A stretch of DNA of 64,000 nucleotides from Thermosynechococcus sichuanensis E542 (GTDB lineage Bacteria; Cyanobacteriota; Cyanobacteriia; Thermosynechococcales; Thermosynechococcaceae), in assembly GCF_003555505.1 (NCBI RefSeq), contig NZ_CP032152.1, positions 1,178,001 to 1,242,000 of the forward strand, read 5' to 3'. Made by a program: the position numbers and the translations under genes. Under the pieces are notes generated by a model that was given only the letters and a program-made list of their open reading frames with translations, ran no database searches and was not told the DNA's origin. Positions 35,934-45,938 of this stretch are shown in pieces; position 1 is the first letter of the stretch, and each line of letters begins with the position of its first letter.

Positions 35934-37433
35934 ATGCAACCGCACCATCGATCGCTATGGTCATCGTTTTTGATCTTTATTCTTTGCTGGTTGGTTCTCA
36001 CCTGTGGCCAGCCGGCCTTGGCTGCTAATAGCGATGACCTGATCTTTGTCCCCCGCCAAGCCCAGAGTGTCCTCAAGCTCAATCAACGTCCCAGTAGCGA
36101 TCCCCTGCGTTTCCTTTGGGAGCGTTTTTGGACATCCCAACTCGCCCATTGGGGCTGGTCCTGGTCTGAGGTAAGTACTTGGGTGGGAGAGGGGGTGACG
36201 GTTGCCCAATTTCCTTGCCCTGAGGTGTGTCCATCCCCCCGCCAGTTGTGGATTTTGTCCCTGAAGCGCCCAGAAGCAGCAACGGCTTTCTTGGAGAGCT
36301 ACTGGCAAGGGCATCCCTTTGAAGCGCAAGTCTATCAAAATATCCCCCTCCAAGTGGGCAAGGACTTGGTCACAGCACGGCTGGGCGATCGCCTACTCCT
36401 TGCTTCGGATATGGAGACCATGACCGCTAGCTTAGGGTCAGCGGTGACCGGCGATGGCAATCTGGCGGGTTTGAGCTTTTATCAAGCCGCACGCCCTCAA
36501 TTAGAGGCTCAACCTACCGCCCTCTACTATGCCAACCTGCAATTCCTGAGTCGTGAGGATCGCGAACTGGCACCCACCTACGATCGCCTGCTATTGGCCG
36601 TGAAGGCGCAAAACAACGAGCTGCATCTGGAAACGCTACTGCACCGCACCAGTGATCCGACACTGGCTACTGATCCCCTTGACTTTGAGTTCCTCCGTTT
36701 CCAAGACCCGATTCCGACGGTCGTCGTTGCAGGTTCCCACTTGCCAGAGGGCTATAGTCAACTCAGCGAGGCTTTGGCAGATTATCGCTTCGGCAAAACT
36801 CCCCAGGGGGATGATATTGCCAGCCAACTGCTGCGGGATTTAACGGCAGATGTACCGGTGGACTTGACGAGGCAGATTTTTCCCCTAGCTAGCGATCGCT
36901 TTAGCCTTGCCCTTTGGCATCAAGCTGATGAACAGTGGCAATGGTGGTGGCAGACGCGCAATACCCCAGAAACCTCAACCCTACTGCAACAACTGGCTGA
37001 TCTTGCCCGAGCCAATGGCTATGAGGTGAATCGCTTGGTTCTGAATAAAGAACCCGTCACCGCTTGGGTGAAATTGATTCTTGACCCGCAGACCAGTGAA
37101 GGCTTGGTCTCTGATGTGGCCGCCGCCTATGAGCAGCGGGGCGATCGCTTGATCCTAGCATCCTCCCTATCGGTACTGTCCCCTAGTCAGAATAAAAAGG
37201 TGTCTTGGCTACCGCAGAGCCTCCTACGCCAGCGACAGGGGATTTATGGTTTGATCTATGCCCGTTGGCCGCAGCTATTTGCCCCCTTAAGTCAGCGTTG
37301 GCCGTTACTTCAGTATCTCAATGGCATCAGTGCGGGCTGGTTGGAACGTCTGCAAAGCATTACTTTGGTGAATTATGGCGTTCGCGATCGCCTGCAACAC
37401 CTAGACCTGATTCTGAGCAGCAAAAAAGATTAG
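35934..37433 (+). CDS. DUF3352 domain protein with signal peptide
   Basis: 499 residues from the ATG at MQPHHRSLWSSF, which has GAGGG nine bases upstream; a TTG four codons earlier is open. A signal sequence (LIFILCWLVLTCGQPALAA) leads to a mature domain with the DUF3352 pattern: a SVLKLNQRPSSDPLRFLWERF start, then ALYYANLQFLS, and a C-terminal WLPQSLLRQRQGIYGLIYARW. The family is widespread in cyanobacteria, is likely periplasmic, and has no known activity. It begins 26 bases after prk and may be co-transcribed with it. Confidence 0.8.
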   Translation: MQPHHRSLWSSFLIFILCWLVLTCGQPALAANSDDLIFVPRQAQSVLKLNQRPSSDPLRFLWERFWTSQLAHWGWSWSEVSTWVGEGVTVAQFPCPEVCPSPRQLWILSLKRPEAATAFLESYWQGHPFEAQVYQNIPLQVGKDLVTARLGDRLLLASDMETMTASLGSAVTGDGNLAGLSFYQAARPQLEAQPTALYYANLQFLSREDRELAPTYDRLLLAVKAQNNELHLETLLHRTSDPTLATDPLDFEFLRFQDPIPTVVVAGSHLPEGYSQLSEALADYRFGKTPQGDDIASQLLRDLTADVPVDLTRQIFPLASDRFSLALWHQADEQWQWWWQTRNTPETSTLLQQLADLARANGYEVNRLVLNKEPVTAWVKLILDPQTSEGLVSDVAAAYEQRGDRLILASSLSVLSPSQNKKVSWLPQSLLRQRQGIYGLIYARWPQLFAPLSQRWPLLQYLNGISAGWLERLQSITLVNYGVRDRLQHLDLILSSKKD

Positions 37434-37535
37434 AACTGTTAACAAATCCTTAATACACCTGTTAGCAATTGTTGTACCGCCCTGGCTCAGGATTGGGTAA
37501 AGTAGGGAGTATTATGTTTGCAGACTGGGGTAAAT

Positions 37536-40500
37536 ATGACATCAGTCCTCGATGGGACCAATCGCGATCGCTTAATTGAAAGTGAAAGCTTAGCAGCCCG
37601 CACCCTACAGGAACGTTTGCGACTGGTGGAAGAGGTCTTGGTGGATGTCTTGGCAGCAGAATCCGGTCAAGAATTGGTTGATCTATTGCGGCGCTTGGGT
37701 GCTCTTTCTTCGCCAGAAGGCCATGCGCTCCATGCCCCAGAAGGGGAACTGCTGAAGGTCATTGAATCCCTTGAACTCAATCAAGCCATCAGAGCGGCTC
37801 GCGCCTTTAACCTCTACTTTCAAATTATCAACATTGTCGAGCAGCACTACGAACAACAATACAATCGCGAACGATCTGCCCAAGAGGGATTGCGGCGCCG
37901 CAGTGTCATGAGTGAACCGATTTCCGGTGTCAGTGGTGAAGGCTTTCCCTTGCCCCATAATGCTGCCAATGCAACGGATGTGCGCAGTGGACCGAGTGAA
38001 CGCCTAGAGCATAGTCTCTACGAAGCCATTCCCGCCACCCAACAATATGGTTCCTTTGCTTGGCTCTTTCCTCGGTTGCATACGCTCAATGTACCGCCGC
38101 GCCATATTCAAAAGCTGTTGGATCAACTGGACATTAAGCTGGTTTTCACCGCTCACCCGACGGAGATTGTGCGGCAAACGATTCGTGATAAGCAGCGGCG
38201 CGTTGCCCGCTTACTAGAACAACTGGATGTGCTAGAGGGGGCTTCTCCCCACCTGACGGACTGGAATGCCCAAACCCTGCGGGCACAATTGATGGAAGAA
38301 ATTCGCCTCTGGTGGCGCACCGATGAACTGCACCAATTTAAGCCAGAGGTTCTTGATGAGGTGGAATACACGCTCCACTACTTCAAAGAGGTGATTTTTG
38401 CTGTTATTCCCAAGCTCTATCGCCGCCTGGAGCAATCACTCCATGAAACGTTTCCCTATTTGCAGCCCCCCCGGCACAATTTCTGTCGTTTTGGCTCTTG
38501 GGTGGGGGGCGATCGCGATGGCAATCCCTACGTCAAACCAGAAGTAACGTGGCAAACTGCCTGCTATCAGCGCAACCTAGTTCTTGAGGAGTACATTAAG
38601 TCCGTTGAGCGCTTAATCAATTTGCTGAGCTTGTCCCTACACTGGTGCGATGTACTGCCGGATTTGCTGGATTCCCTCGAGCAGGATCAACGGCAACTCC
38701 CCAGTGTCTATGACCAATATGCGGTGCGCTATCGGCAGGAACCCTACCGCCTCAAACTCACCTATGTGCTCAAACGGCTGCAAAATACCCGTGATCGCAA
38801 CCGGACGCTGCAAACCTACTGCATTCGCCGCAATGAGGCGGAGGAGTTAAATAATGGACAGTTTTACCGCCACGGTCAAGAGTTTTTGGCAGAACTGCTA
38901 CTGATTCAGCGCAACCTCAAGGAAACGGGACTCACCTGTCGCGAACTGGATGATTTGATTTGCCAAGTCGAGGTCTTTGGTTTTAACTTGGCTGCCTTGG
39001 ATATTCGGCAGGAAAGCACCTGTCACGCTGAGGCGCTCAATGAAATTACTGCCTATTTGGGGATTCTCCCCTGTCCCTATACAGAACTGTCGGAAACGGA
39101 GCGCACGCGCTGGCTCCTCAGTGAACTCTCGACCCGTCGCCCCTTGATTCCGGGGGAACTCCCCTTTAGCGATCGCACCAATGAAATCATTGAAACATTC
39201 CGCATGGTGCGGCAACTTCAGCAGGAATTTGGCACGGATCTGTGCAACACCTACATCATCAGCATGAGCCACGAGGTCAGTGATCTCTTGGAGGTGCTGC
39301 TCTTTGCCAAGGAGGCTGGACTCTTTGATCCCGCCACAGGCACCAGTACCCTTCAGGCGATTCCCCTCTTTGAGACGGTTGAAGATCTCAAGCACGCCCC
39401 AGCGGTGCTCACGGAATTCTTTTCGCTTCCCTTTTGCCGCAACTATTTAGCAAGCCACAGTACCCCCTTTCTGCAAGAGGTGATGCTCGGCTATTCCGAC
39501 AGCAACAAGGATTCGGGCTTCCTCAGTAGCAACTGGGAAATTTATAAGGCACAACAACGGCTGCAAAAGATTGCTGAGAATTTTGGCTTCCAACTGCGGA
39601 TTTTCCACGGTCGGGGTGGCTCAGTGGGGCGGGGGGGTGGTCCTGCCTATGCGGCGATTTTGGCGCAGCCAGAGCAAACCATTAAGGGACGGATCAAGAT
39701 TACTGAGCAGGGGGAGGTGCTGGCCTCTAAATACTCGTTGCCGGAGTTGGCGCTCTTTAACCTTGAAACGGTGGCCACAGCAGTCATCCAAGCCAGTTTG
39801 CTCCGCAGTAGTATTGATGAGATTGAGCCTTGGCACGAGATTATGGAGGAGCTAGCCGCGCGATCGCGCCGCTGCTATCGCCATCTCATCTATGAGCAGC
39901 CAGAATTCATTGAATTCTTTAATGAAGTCACTCCCATTCAAGAAATTAGCCAACTGCAAATTAGCTCCCGACCCACGCGGCGGGGAGGCAAGAAAACCCT
40001 TGAGAGTCTGCGGGCCATTCCTTGGGTTTTTAGTTGGACGCAAACCCGCTTCCTGCTGCCGGCTTGGTATGGTGTGGGCACGGCTCTAAAGGAGTTCCTC
40101 GACGAGAAACCGGCGGAGCATCTATCCTTGCTGCGCTACTTCTACTACAAGTGGCCCTTTTTCCGCATGGTGATCTCCAAGGTGGAGATGACCCTTGCCA
40201 AGGTGGATCTAGAAATTGCCCGCTATTATGTTCAAGAACTCAGCCAACCCCACAATCGTGAAGCTTTCTTCCGCCTCTACGATCAGATTGCTCAGGAACA
40301 TCGCCTGACCACGGAATTGGTGCTCACGATTACTGGCCATGAGCGGCTACTCGATGGCGATCCGGCGCTCCAGCGATCGGTGCAACTGCGCAATCGCACC
40401 ATTGTTCCCTTGGGGTTCCTGCAAGTCTCTCTCTTGAAACGGCTGCGCCAACACAACAGCCAAACCACTTCTGGAGCAATTCTCCGCTCCCGCTATGGCC

Positions 40501-40571
40501 GGGGTGAGTTGCTGCGGGGTGCCCTCTTGACAATTAATGGGGTGGCGGCAGGGATGCGCAATACAGGCTAA
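37536..40571 (+). CDS. ppc: Phosphoenolpyruvate carboxylase
   Basis: 1011 residues from the ATG at [14 protein letters not shown] (an in-frame TTG six codons before is less likely). Catalytic His is in [11 protein letters not shown] near residue 206, and the signature [15 protein letters not shown] with Lys is near 650; [14 protein letters not shown] gives the glycine loop near 690. The C-terminus ends [10 protein letters not shown], the normal NTG end. It carboxylates PEP to oxaloacetate for anaplerosis. The length equals that remembered for the Thermosynechococcus enzyme, which lacks phosphorylation at the N-terminus like other cyanobacterial PEPCs. Confidence 0.96.
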   Translation: MTSVLDGTNRDRLIESESLAARTLQERLRLVEEVLVDVLAAESGQELVDLLRRLGALSSPEGHALHAPEGELLKVIESLELNQAIRAARAFNLYFQIINIVEQHYEQQYNRERSAQEGLRRRSVMSEPISGVSGEGFPLPHNAANATDVRSGPSERLEHSLYEAIPATQQYGSFAWLFPRLHTLNVPPRHIQKLLDQLDIKLVFTAHPTEIVRQTIRDKQRRVARLLEQLDVLEGASPHLTDWNAQTLRAQLMEEIRLWWRTDELHQFKPEVLDEVEYTLHYFKEVIFAVIPKLYRRLEQSLHETFPYLQPPRHNFCRFGSWVGGDRDGNPYVKPEVTWQTACYQRNLVLEEYIKSVERLINLLSLSLHWCDVLPDLLDSLEQDQRQLPSVYDQYAVRYRQEPYRLKLTYVLKRLQNTRDRNRTLQTYCIRRNEAEELNNGQFYRHGQEFLAELLLIQRNLKETGLTCRELDDLICQVEVFGFNLAALDIRQESTCHAEALNEITAYLGILPCPYTELSETERTRWLLSELSTRRPLIPGELPFSDRTNEIIETFRMVRQLQQEFGTDLCNTYIISMSHEVSDLLEVLLFAKEAGLFDPATGTSTLQAIPLFETVEDLKHAPAVLTEFFSLPFCRNYLASHSTPFLQEVMLGYSDSNKDSGFLSSNWEIYKAQQRLQKIAENFGFQLRIFHGRGGSVGRGGGPAYAAILAQPEQTIKGRIKITEQGEVLASKYSLPELALFNLETVATAVIQASLLRSSIDEIEPWHEIMEELAARSRRCYRHLIYEQPEFIEFFNEVTPIQEISQLQISSRPTRRGGKKTLESLRAIPWVFSWTQTRFLLPAWYGVGTALKEFLDEKPAEHLSLLRYFYYKWPFFRMVISKVEMTLAKVDLEIARYYVQELSQPHNREAFFRLYDQIAQEHRLTTELVLTITGHERLLDGDPALQRSVQLRNRTIVPLGFLQVSLLKRLRQHNSQTTSGAILRSRYGRGELLRGALLTINGVAAGMRNTG

Positions 40572-40576
40572 ATAAC

Positions 40577-40929
40577 ATGAACCCAACGACTCGCACCTTA
40601 ACCCCATCCCCGCTGCGTTTCAGCATTGAGGACTATCACCGTTTAGCTGAACTGGGCTTTTGGGGGAAGATGATCCCATTGAATTGGGGCGGGGAGAACT
40701 GCTCCAGAGGTCTGCTAAGGGGACAACCCACGAAACCTGTACTACCCGACTACTGCGGGTCTTGATACCAATGGTTGGTAAAATTGATGCTCTATGCCGA
40801 GGCACAGATTTCCCATTACTGGATTTTTAACTTGGTGGATCGCACTCTTGAAGCCTACAGTGAAGCGGCACAGATTATAGGAACAACCTTACGGAACAAC
40901 GGCTCTCCTTGAGTTGTATTTTTTCCTAG
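40577..40929 (+). pseudogene. Uma2-family (DUF820) endonuclease pseudogene
   Basis: Three Uma2 blocks remain in different frames. Residues MNPTTRTLTPSPLRFSIEDY and HRLAELGFWG come first; after a frameshift near 40664, GEDDPIELGRGELLQRSAKG and THETCTTRLLRVLIPMVG follow; then KLMLYAEAQISHYWIFNLVD and RTLEAYSEAAQI, and YRNNLTEQRLSLSCIFS to a stop at 40927. The catalytic centre between the second and third block is deleted. It therefore makes no functional protein. The remaining ~80 bases before argJ hold a TATAAT at 40978. Confidence 0.8.
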
Positions 40930-40977
40930 ACTTCTGCAAAAACCGTTAATCGTCGCTGTTTTAGGCAAGACCCCTGA

Positions 40978-40983
40978 TATAAT
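40978..40983 (+). promoter_or_regulatory. Possible -10 element of argJ
   Basis: TATAAT 28 bases before the argJ ATG. No good TTGACA-like -35 lies 16-18 bases upstream, so support is limited to the perfect -10 hexamer and its position. Confidence 0.35.
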
Positions 40984-41010
40984 CGCAACGATTCTCTTAC
41001 TGACGACGCT

Positions 41011-42270
41011 ATGAGCCACTGGCAACGGATTACGGGCGGTGTGACTGCCGCCAAAGGCTATCGGGCTGCGGGAATAGCCGCTGGACTCAAAGCTTCAGGG
41101 GCAGCGGATTTGGCCTTGATCGTCTCCGATGTGCCCGCGATCGCCACTGGGGTGTTTACGACGAACCACATGTGTGCTGCCCCGGTCACCTACTGTCGTC
41201 AGCGGTTACAAACCAAGGGAACGGCGCAGGCGATTGTCTGTAATTCGGGTCAGGCCAATGCGGCGACAGGAGAACAGGGCTGGCAGGCGGTTTTAGCCCA
41301 AGCGGAGATGGTGGCCACAGCCTTGGGGGTAAGTCCCGAGATGGTGCTGGTGGCTTCGACCGGGGTCATTGGTCAACCGATTCCCCTTGATAAGATGCGC
41401 CAAGCGCTGCCAACGCTGACGGCAAACTTGAGTGATGACGGTGGAGAGGCGGCTGCCCGAGCCATTATGACCACAGACTTGGTGCCCAAGCAAATTGCCC
41501 TCGAAGCCGAGTGGGAGGGGCAAACCATTCGCATTGGCGGCATGGCCAAGGGATCGGGGATGATTCACCCGAATATGGCAACAATGCTGGCCTTTATTAC
41601 CTGTGATGCTGCTGTGTCGCCCCATCTGTGGCAGGAGATGCTGCAACGTGCCTGCGATCGCTCCTTCAATCAAATTACCGTTGATGGCGACACTAGTACC
41701 AATGACAGTGTGATTGCCTTGGCCAATGGACAATCGCGTACCCCTGCGATTGCGGAGCCGGGACCTGCGGCCACTCGTCTCGAGGAAATGTTGACGGCAG
41801 TCTGTACTTACTTGGCAAAGGCGATCGCCCGTGATGGCGAGGGTGCCACCTGCCTGATTGAAGTTCAGGTGAGCGGTGCCAGTGATGATGCTGCTGCCCG
41901 TCAAGTGGCCAGAACCATTGCCGGTTCCATGCTGGTGAAGTCGGCCATCTATGGCCGGGATCCCAACTGGGGACGCATTGCCGCTGCTGCTGGTCGTGCC
42001 GGCGTGCCCTTTGATGCCAGTAATCTGGCCATTTCCCTTGGAGGGATTGCTATGATGCGCCAAGGTCAACCTGTACCTTTTGATCGCGCCGCTGCGAATA
42101 CCTATTTGGTCAATCAAGCAGCCGCCAGTACTGATCCCAGTGGTCAGCAATCCGTTGACCATCCTGTTGTGATTGAAGTGAGTATTGGCCATGGCAGCGG
42201 CCGGGGTGTGGCTTGGGGCTGCGATCTCAGCTACGACTATGTGAAGATCAACGCTGAATATACAACCTGA
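41011..42270 (+). CDS. argJ: Bifunctional ornithine acetyltransferase / N-acetylglutamate synthase
   Basis: A 419-residue precursor that self-cleaves into two chains at the conserved site GMIHPNMATMLAF, before Thr191. N-terminal marks: GYRAAGIAAGLKASG, NSGQANAATG and STGVIGQPIP; C-terminal marks: TVDGDTSTNDSV and GRDPNWGRIAAAAGRAGV, ending KINAEYTT. It moves the acetyl group from acetylornithine to glutamate in the cyclic arginine pathway. Length is standard. The gene ends 219 bases before flavodoxin. Confidence 0.95.
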   Translation: MSHWQRITGGVTAAKGYRAAGIAAGLKASGAADLALIVSDVPAIATGVFTTNHMCAAPVTYCRQRLQTKGTAQAIVCNSGQANAATGEQGWQAVLAQAEMVATALGVSPEMVLVASTGVIGQPIPLDKMRQALPTLTANLSDDGGEAAARAIMTTDLVPKQIALEAEWEGQTIRIGGMAKGSGMIHPNMATMLAFITCDAAVSPHLWQEMLQRACDRSFNQITVDGDTSTNDSVIALANGQSRTPAIAEPGPAATRLEEMLTAVCTYLAKAIARDGEGATCLIEVQVSGASDDAAARQVARTIAGSMLVKSAIYGRDPNWGRIAAAAGRAGVPFDASNLAISLGGIAMMRQGQPVPFDRAAANTYLVNQAAASTDPSGQQSVDHPVVIEVSIGHGSGRGVAWGCDLSYDYVKINAEYTT

Positions 42271-42460
42271 CAGCCAATTGCCATTGAATTTAGGGGTAGA
42301 ACGCAACCTTCCCAACTGCTTTGCATGGCTGAGGGCACACCCCATATTTTAGAGAAGGGTTGTATTTGAGATAAATTTGCAATAATAAGTAGGGAGGGTA
42401 CACTATATTCCTTTCCCGCCAATGCCTGCCGATCGCCCCAGAACATCCTAGGAGAACGCC

Positions 42461-42541
42461 ATGAAACAACAGCTACGAGGATGTTATCGATGGCAACAAT
42501 CGGTTTATTTTATGGCACTCAAACAGGGAACACCCAGATGA
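42461..42541 (+). CDS. Possible 26-residue leader ORF overlapping isiB
   Basis: ATG with a perfect-looking AGGAGA five to ten bases before it opens MKQQLRGCYRWQQSVYFMAL and stops at 42539-42541, overlapping the flavodoxin start in another frame. The peptide resembles no family I know. Translation here would pass over the isiB ribosome binding site, so a regulatory role is conceivable. It may equally be a chance ORF; ribosome profiling is needed. Confidence 0.3.
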   Translation: MKQQLRGCYRWQQSVYFMALKQGTPR

Positions 42542-43002
42542 TTGCAGAGAAAATTCAGGCAGCTTTTGCTGGTACAGCCGTTGTTCAGCTTCACGACATT
42601 GCAACAGCAGACCCCACTGACTTCGAGACCTACGATCGCCTGATCATTGGCTGCCCGACGTGGAATGTAGGAGAACTGCAAGCTGACTGGGATAGCTTCT
42701 ACGATGAGCTAGACAACATTGATTTTAGTGGTAAGAAGGTTGCCTATTTTGGTGCAGGGGATCAGGTGGGCTATGCCGATAACTTTGGCGATGCCATTGG
42801 TATTCTGGAGGCCAAAATCAGTGAACGTGGCGGGGTAACTGTAGGATACTGGCCAACGACAGACTACGAATTTAATGAATCCAAAGCGCTGCGGGGCGAT
42901 CAGTTTGTGGGACTACTCATTGATGAAGATAACCAGTCCGATCTGACGGATCGACGAATTCAGCAGTGGGTAACGCAGCTCAAAAAAGAATTCGGTCTCT
43001 AA
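42490..43002 (+). CDS. isiB: Flavodoxin
   Basis: 170 residues from MATIGLFYGTQTGNTQMIAE, with GAGG nine bases before that ATG; an ATG three codons upstream has no proper spacing. The FMN phosphate loop is GTQTGNT at residues 9-15, and aromatic-loop motifs WNVGELQADW and YFGAGDQVGYADNF flank FMN. Long-chain flavodoxin replaces ferredoxin as PSI electron acceptor when iron is low, hence the isiB name. A Fur-box gene lies directly downstream. No strong Fur box was seen in its own upstream region. Confidence 0.95.
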   Translation: MATIGLFYGTQTGNTQMIAEKIQAAFAGTAVVQLHDIATADPTDFETYDRLIIGCPTWNVGELQADWDSFYDELDNIDFSGKKVAYFGAGDQVGYADNFGDAIGILEAKISERGGVTVGYWPTTDYEFNESKALRGDQFVGLLIDEDNQSDLTDRRIQQWVTQLKKEFGL

Positions 43003-43061
43003 GTTTCTAAGATGCTTTGGGGCAACTCAGTGAATTAGAATGATGGGTTGCCTCTGCTCTT

Positions 43062-43080
43062 GATAGTGATAATCATTATT
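43062..43080 (+). promoter_or_regulatory. Fur box (17/19 to consensus)
   Basis: GATAGTGATAATCATTATT matches the E. coli Fur consensus GATAATGATAATCATTATC at 17 of 19 positions, with mismatches at 5 and 19. It ends 17 bases before the ATG of the Crp-like gene, so Fur with iron would block transcription or initiation. Binding is predicted, not shown. Confidence 0.75.
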
Positions 43081-43097
43081 GCTCTAGCGTTACAAAA

Positions 43098-43718
43098 ATG
43101 TCAGTCCTCCTCCCTTCAGCAGTTGACCTCTATACACCTAGGAATAAGAGTTACCAAGTTTGTGAACTCTGCCCCAAGGGGTCACTTGTTCTCCACGAGC
43201 ACATTTGGCTTATTCAAGCAGGCATCGTTGAGATCAATCTTGTGGACAGCGACGGTAATCTTTGTTTTGTAGGTCTGGGCACCGCAGGAATGGCAGTTTG
43301 CGGCTCCTCTAATCTCTGCTATGAAATACAAGCCCTCAGCCCCAGTTGTCTTCTTTCGTTTACAGCCACTGAGGTATGCCAGTCCTCCCATTTACAGGCT
43401 CTCATTTGTCAAGGGCAACAGTATCGTCAGCACTATAGCGATCTCTTTTTGAAGGCAGCTCATTATCCCACTGCTTTGGAGCGTTTGTATGAAGTGTTGG
43501 TTATACTGGCTCAACTGATTGGTGTCAGAACACCCAATGGTATCCGATTATCTGTACGGCTCACCCATGCTCAACTGTCCCATTACACTGGCATCACTCG
43601 CGTTACGGTAACTCGTTTGCTCCATCAACTGGTTCAGCAGCAGCGACTATATCGGGGGCGCGATCGCCACTTTGTGCTCCTAGGAAAATGCTACCCCTGT
43701 AAGAGAGACCAGTTTTAA
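43098..43718 (+). CDS. Cysteine-rich Crp/Fnr-family regulator
   Basis: A 206-residue protein: a shortened cNMP-like beta domain (CELCPKGSLVLHEHIWLIQAG; EINLVDSDGNLCFVGLGTAG) followed by a Crp-type HTH (RLTHAQLSHYTGITRVTVTR, near residues 153-172). It contains ten cysteines: 22, 25, 56, 68, 74, 84, 94, 104, 198 and 201, including CxxC pairs near both ends. These could bind Fe-S or metal, or sense redox, as in Fnr, but the spacing differs. A Fur box sits at its start. It follows isiB and converges on sufD (4-base overlap), so a role in iron or Fe-S regulation is a reasonable inference. Confidence 0.75.
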   Translation: MSVLLPSAVDLYTPRNKSYQVCELCPKGSLVLHEHIWLIQAGIVEINLVDSDGNLCFVGLGTAGMAVCGSSNLCYEIQALSPSCLLSFTATEVCQSSHLQALICQGQQYRQHYSDLFLKAAHYPTALERLYEVLVILAQLIGVRTPNGIRLSVRLTHAQLSHYTGITRVTVTRLLHQLVQQQRLYRGRDRHFVLLGKCYPCKRDQF

Positions 43719-45001
43719 TGTAGTTTCGCCAAGAGCGCCTCTTCGATTTCCTGCCGTAGGGGGTCTGGCTCAATCGCCACCAGTTGCTCAAGGGCAAAGG
43801 CCTTCACCAGTAAATCCCGCGCTTGGCGCTCATCAAGGCCACGACTGCGCAGATAGAAGATGTCTTCTGCGGCCAGTTGACTGACAGTGGCACCGTGGGA
43901 GCACTTGACGTTGTCAGCCACAATTTCCAGTTGGGGCTTGGTATCCACGCGGGCTTTGTCGGAGAGTAGGAGGGTGCGATTGAGTTGGCTGGCATCCGTG
44001 AGTTGCGCCACTTGGGGTACGACAACGCGGCCGTTAAAAATACCGTGGGCGCGATCGCCAAGAATGCATTTGTGAATCTGTTCACTGCCACTGTGGGGCG
44101 CATTAAAGAACACTGCCGAGTGGGTGTCCATAATTTGGCTGTCCATGGCGATCGCCAGTCCTTTTAGGATGGTCTGGCTGCCACTGCCTTGGATCTGCAC
44201 CTGCCAATTGTGGCGGCTCAAACATCCCCCCAAATCAATGGCGTGCCCCTCATAGTCACTGTCCTGGGCTTGGCACACCGCTGTACAGCCAATGTGAATG
44301 GCAGTTGGCGATTGGTGTTGAATCCGCACGTGGCGCAGGCGGGCACTGACCCCCAAGGAGAATTCGGTAACGCTGTTGGTGAACTGTTGATCGCCGGTGA
44401 GGGACAAAAAGCGTTCAATCAGGCTGACTTGACTGTGGGCAGCCACTTCGACTGAGAGGCGCGGTGAAACAACGCTCTGTTGCTGCCGACTACTGACAAA
44501 AAACACTTCCACAGGTTCTGGCAGAGACCCCGTGAGACGCAGGCAAACGCGATCAGCGAGCATTGCTGTATTGAGATCGCTAAAAACCTCTGGGGGCGCG
44601 ATCGCTGGCAGAGAGGGGGGCAATAACTCAACCCCAGCAGCATTCACACGGGAGAGTTCCCCGCAAAAATAGCCATCAATCAGAACAATTTGCGCAACGG
44701 TTGGGAAACTGCGTTCGCACAGCAGATGCCGCACTTCGGCAACAATTTCCGGATTGAGGGGAGCAATGGGGGCTTGGAAGGATCGCGCACGTAAAACCGA
44801 TAAATCCGTAAAGCGCCAATCCTCATCACGGGGGGTAGGTAGTGTTTGCTCATGGAGGCGATCGCGGGCGGCTTGGCGGAGTGCTTCCAACTCAGCGTGG
44901 CGCGGGGGCGGTGCGAAGTTCAAGAGGTCATTGAGTTCATTCGTGCGACTGGCCTTAGGCAGATCCGCTTGATCGGAATTGGCGTTGACTGTAATGGTCA
45001 T
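43715..45001 (-). CDS. sufD: Fe-S cluster assembly protein SufD
   Basis: A 428-residue protein. Marks: [20 protein letters not shown] near residue 58, repeated right-handed beta-helix strands in the middle, and the C-terminal [37 protein letters not shown]. SufD joins SufB and SufC in the SufBC2D scaffold. Its ATG overlaps the sufC stop (ATGA), so they are translated together. Its own stop overlaps that of the Crp-like gene by four bases. Confidence 0.93.
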   Translation of the reverse strand: MTITVNANSDQADLPKASRTNELNDLLNFAPPPRHAELEALRQAARDRLHEQTLPTPRDEDWRFTDLSVLRARSFQAPIAPLNPEIVAEVRHLLCERSFPTVAQIVLIDGYFCGELSRVNAAGVELLPPSLPAIAPPEVFSDLNTAMLADRVCLRLTGSLPEPVEVFFVSSRQQQSVVSPRLSVEVAAHSQVSLIERFLSLTGDQQFTNSVTEFSLGVSARLRHVRIQHQSPTAIHIGCTAVCQAQDSDYEGHAIDLGGCLSRHNWQVQIQGSGSQTILKGLAIAMDSQIMDTHSAVFFNAPHSGSEQIHKCILGDRAHGIFNGRVVVPQVAQLTDASQLNRTLLLSDKARVDTKPQLEIVADNVKCSHGATVSQLAAEDIFYLRSRGLDERQARDLLVKAFALEQLVAIEPDPLRQEIEEALLAKLH

Positions 45002-45780
45002 GATACAGCCCCCTCCTCTTCACGAACCCAGTCATAACCCCGCGCTTCGAGTTCTAGTGCCAGTTCCTTCGAGCCAGTGAGGATAATCCGTCCCCCCTCC
45101 ATCACATGGACATAGTCGGGCACGATGTAGTCCAGCAAGCGTTGATAGTGAGTAATCAGGAGAATGCAGTTATCGGGGCGAGTCAGTTGATTAATACCAT
45201 TGGCGACAATGCGGAGGGCATCAATGTCAAGACCAGAGTCCGTTTCATCAAGAATGGCAAGGGTCGGCTCTAAGAGCGCCATTTGCAGAATTTCGTTGCG
45301 CTTTTTCTCACCGCCGGAGAAGCCCTCATTCACGCCGCGACTGAGAAAGCCCTCATCCAGCTTGACCAATTCAATTTTCTGCCGCACTAAATCATCAAAG
45401 TCAAAGGCATCCAGTTCCTCAAGGCCTTGGTGTTTGCGCTTGGCATTGTAGGCCACCCGTAAAAAGTCGAGATTGCTCACCCCCGGAATTTCAAGGGGAT
45501 ATTGAAACGCCAAAAAGACGCCTTCGCGGGCACGCTCCTCAGGGGGCAAGTCTAAGAGATTTTTGCCTTTGTAGAGCACTTCACCACCCGTTACGGTGTA
45601 GTCGGGATGCCCCGCCAGAATTTTGGAGAAGGTGCTTTTGCCGGAGCCGTTGGGCCCCATAATGGCATGAATTTCTCCCGCGCGAATCGTCAAGTTCAGG
45701 CCTTTGAGAATGGGAGTGTCCTCCACCCTAGCCGTCAGCTCTCGCACCTCTAAAATGACTTCGCTGTCGGGACGAATCAC
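44998..45780 (-). CDS. sufC: Fe-S cluster assembly ATPase SufC
   Basis: A 260-residue ABC ATPase with GTG start. Walker [10 protein letters not shown] near residue 43, signature [17 protein letters not shown], and Walker [15 protein letters not shown] identify SufC, which is close to transporter ATPases but lacks a membrane partner. It drives the SufBC2D scaffold. sufD follows with a 4-base overlap; sufB does not precede it, and instead the divergent aldehyde dehydrogenase gene lies 158 bases away. Confidence 0.95.
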   Translation of the reverse strand: MIRPDSEVILEVRELTARVEDTPILKGLNLTIRAGEIHAIMGPNGSGKSTFSKILAGHPDYTVTGGEVLYKGKNLLDLPPEERAREGVFLAFQYPLEIPGVSNLDFLRVAYNAKRKHQGLEELDAFDFDDLVRQKIELVKLDEGFLSRGVNEGFSGGEKKRNEILQMALLEPTLAILDETDSGLDIDALRIVANGINQLTRPDNCILLITHYQRLLDYIVPDYVHVMEGGRIILTGSKELALELEARGYDWVREEEGAVS

Positions 45781-45938
45781 GCCTTACCTCCCTTGCATCG
45801 TTCATAATTTTTTAATGTAGCGCAGCGGACGGGCGATCGCGATTGAGTTTCTTGGCAGAGGAGTATTGACGAAAACAGCACGCCCAGAACTGGCACCGCT
45901 GTCAAACTATACCCACAGGAGAAAACTAACCGCCTTTT

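Noticed and set aside
43021..43052. GGCAAC...GTTGCC inverted repeat after isiB as a terminator
   Set aside because: The loop is 20 bases and no U-tract follows.
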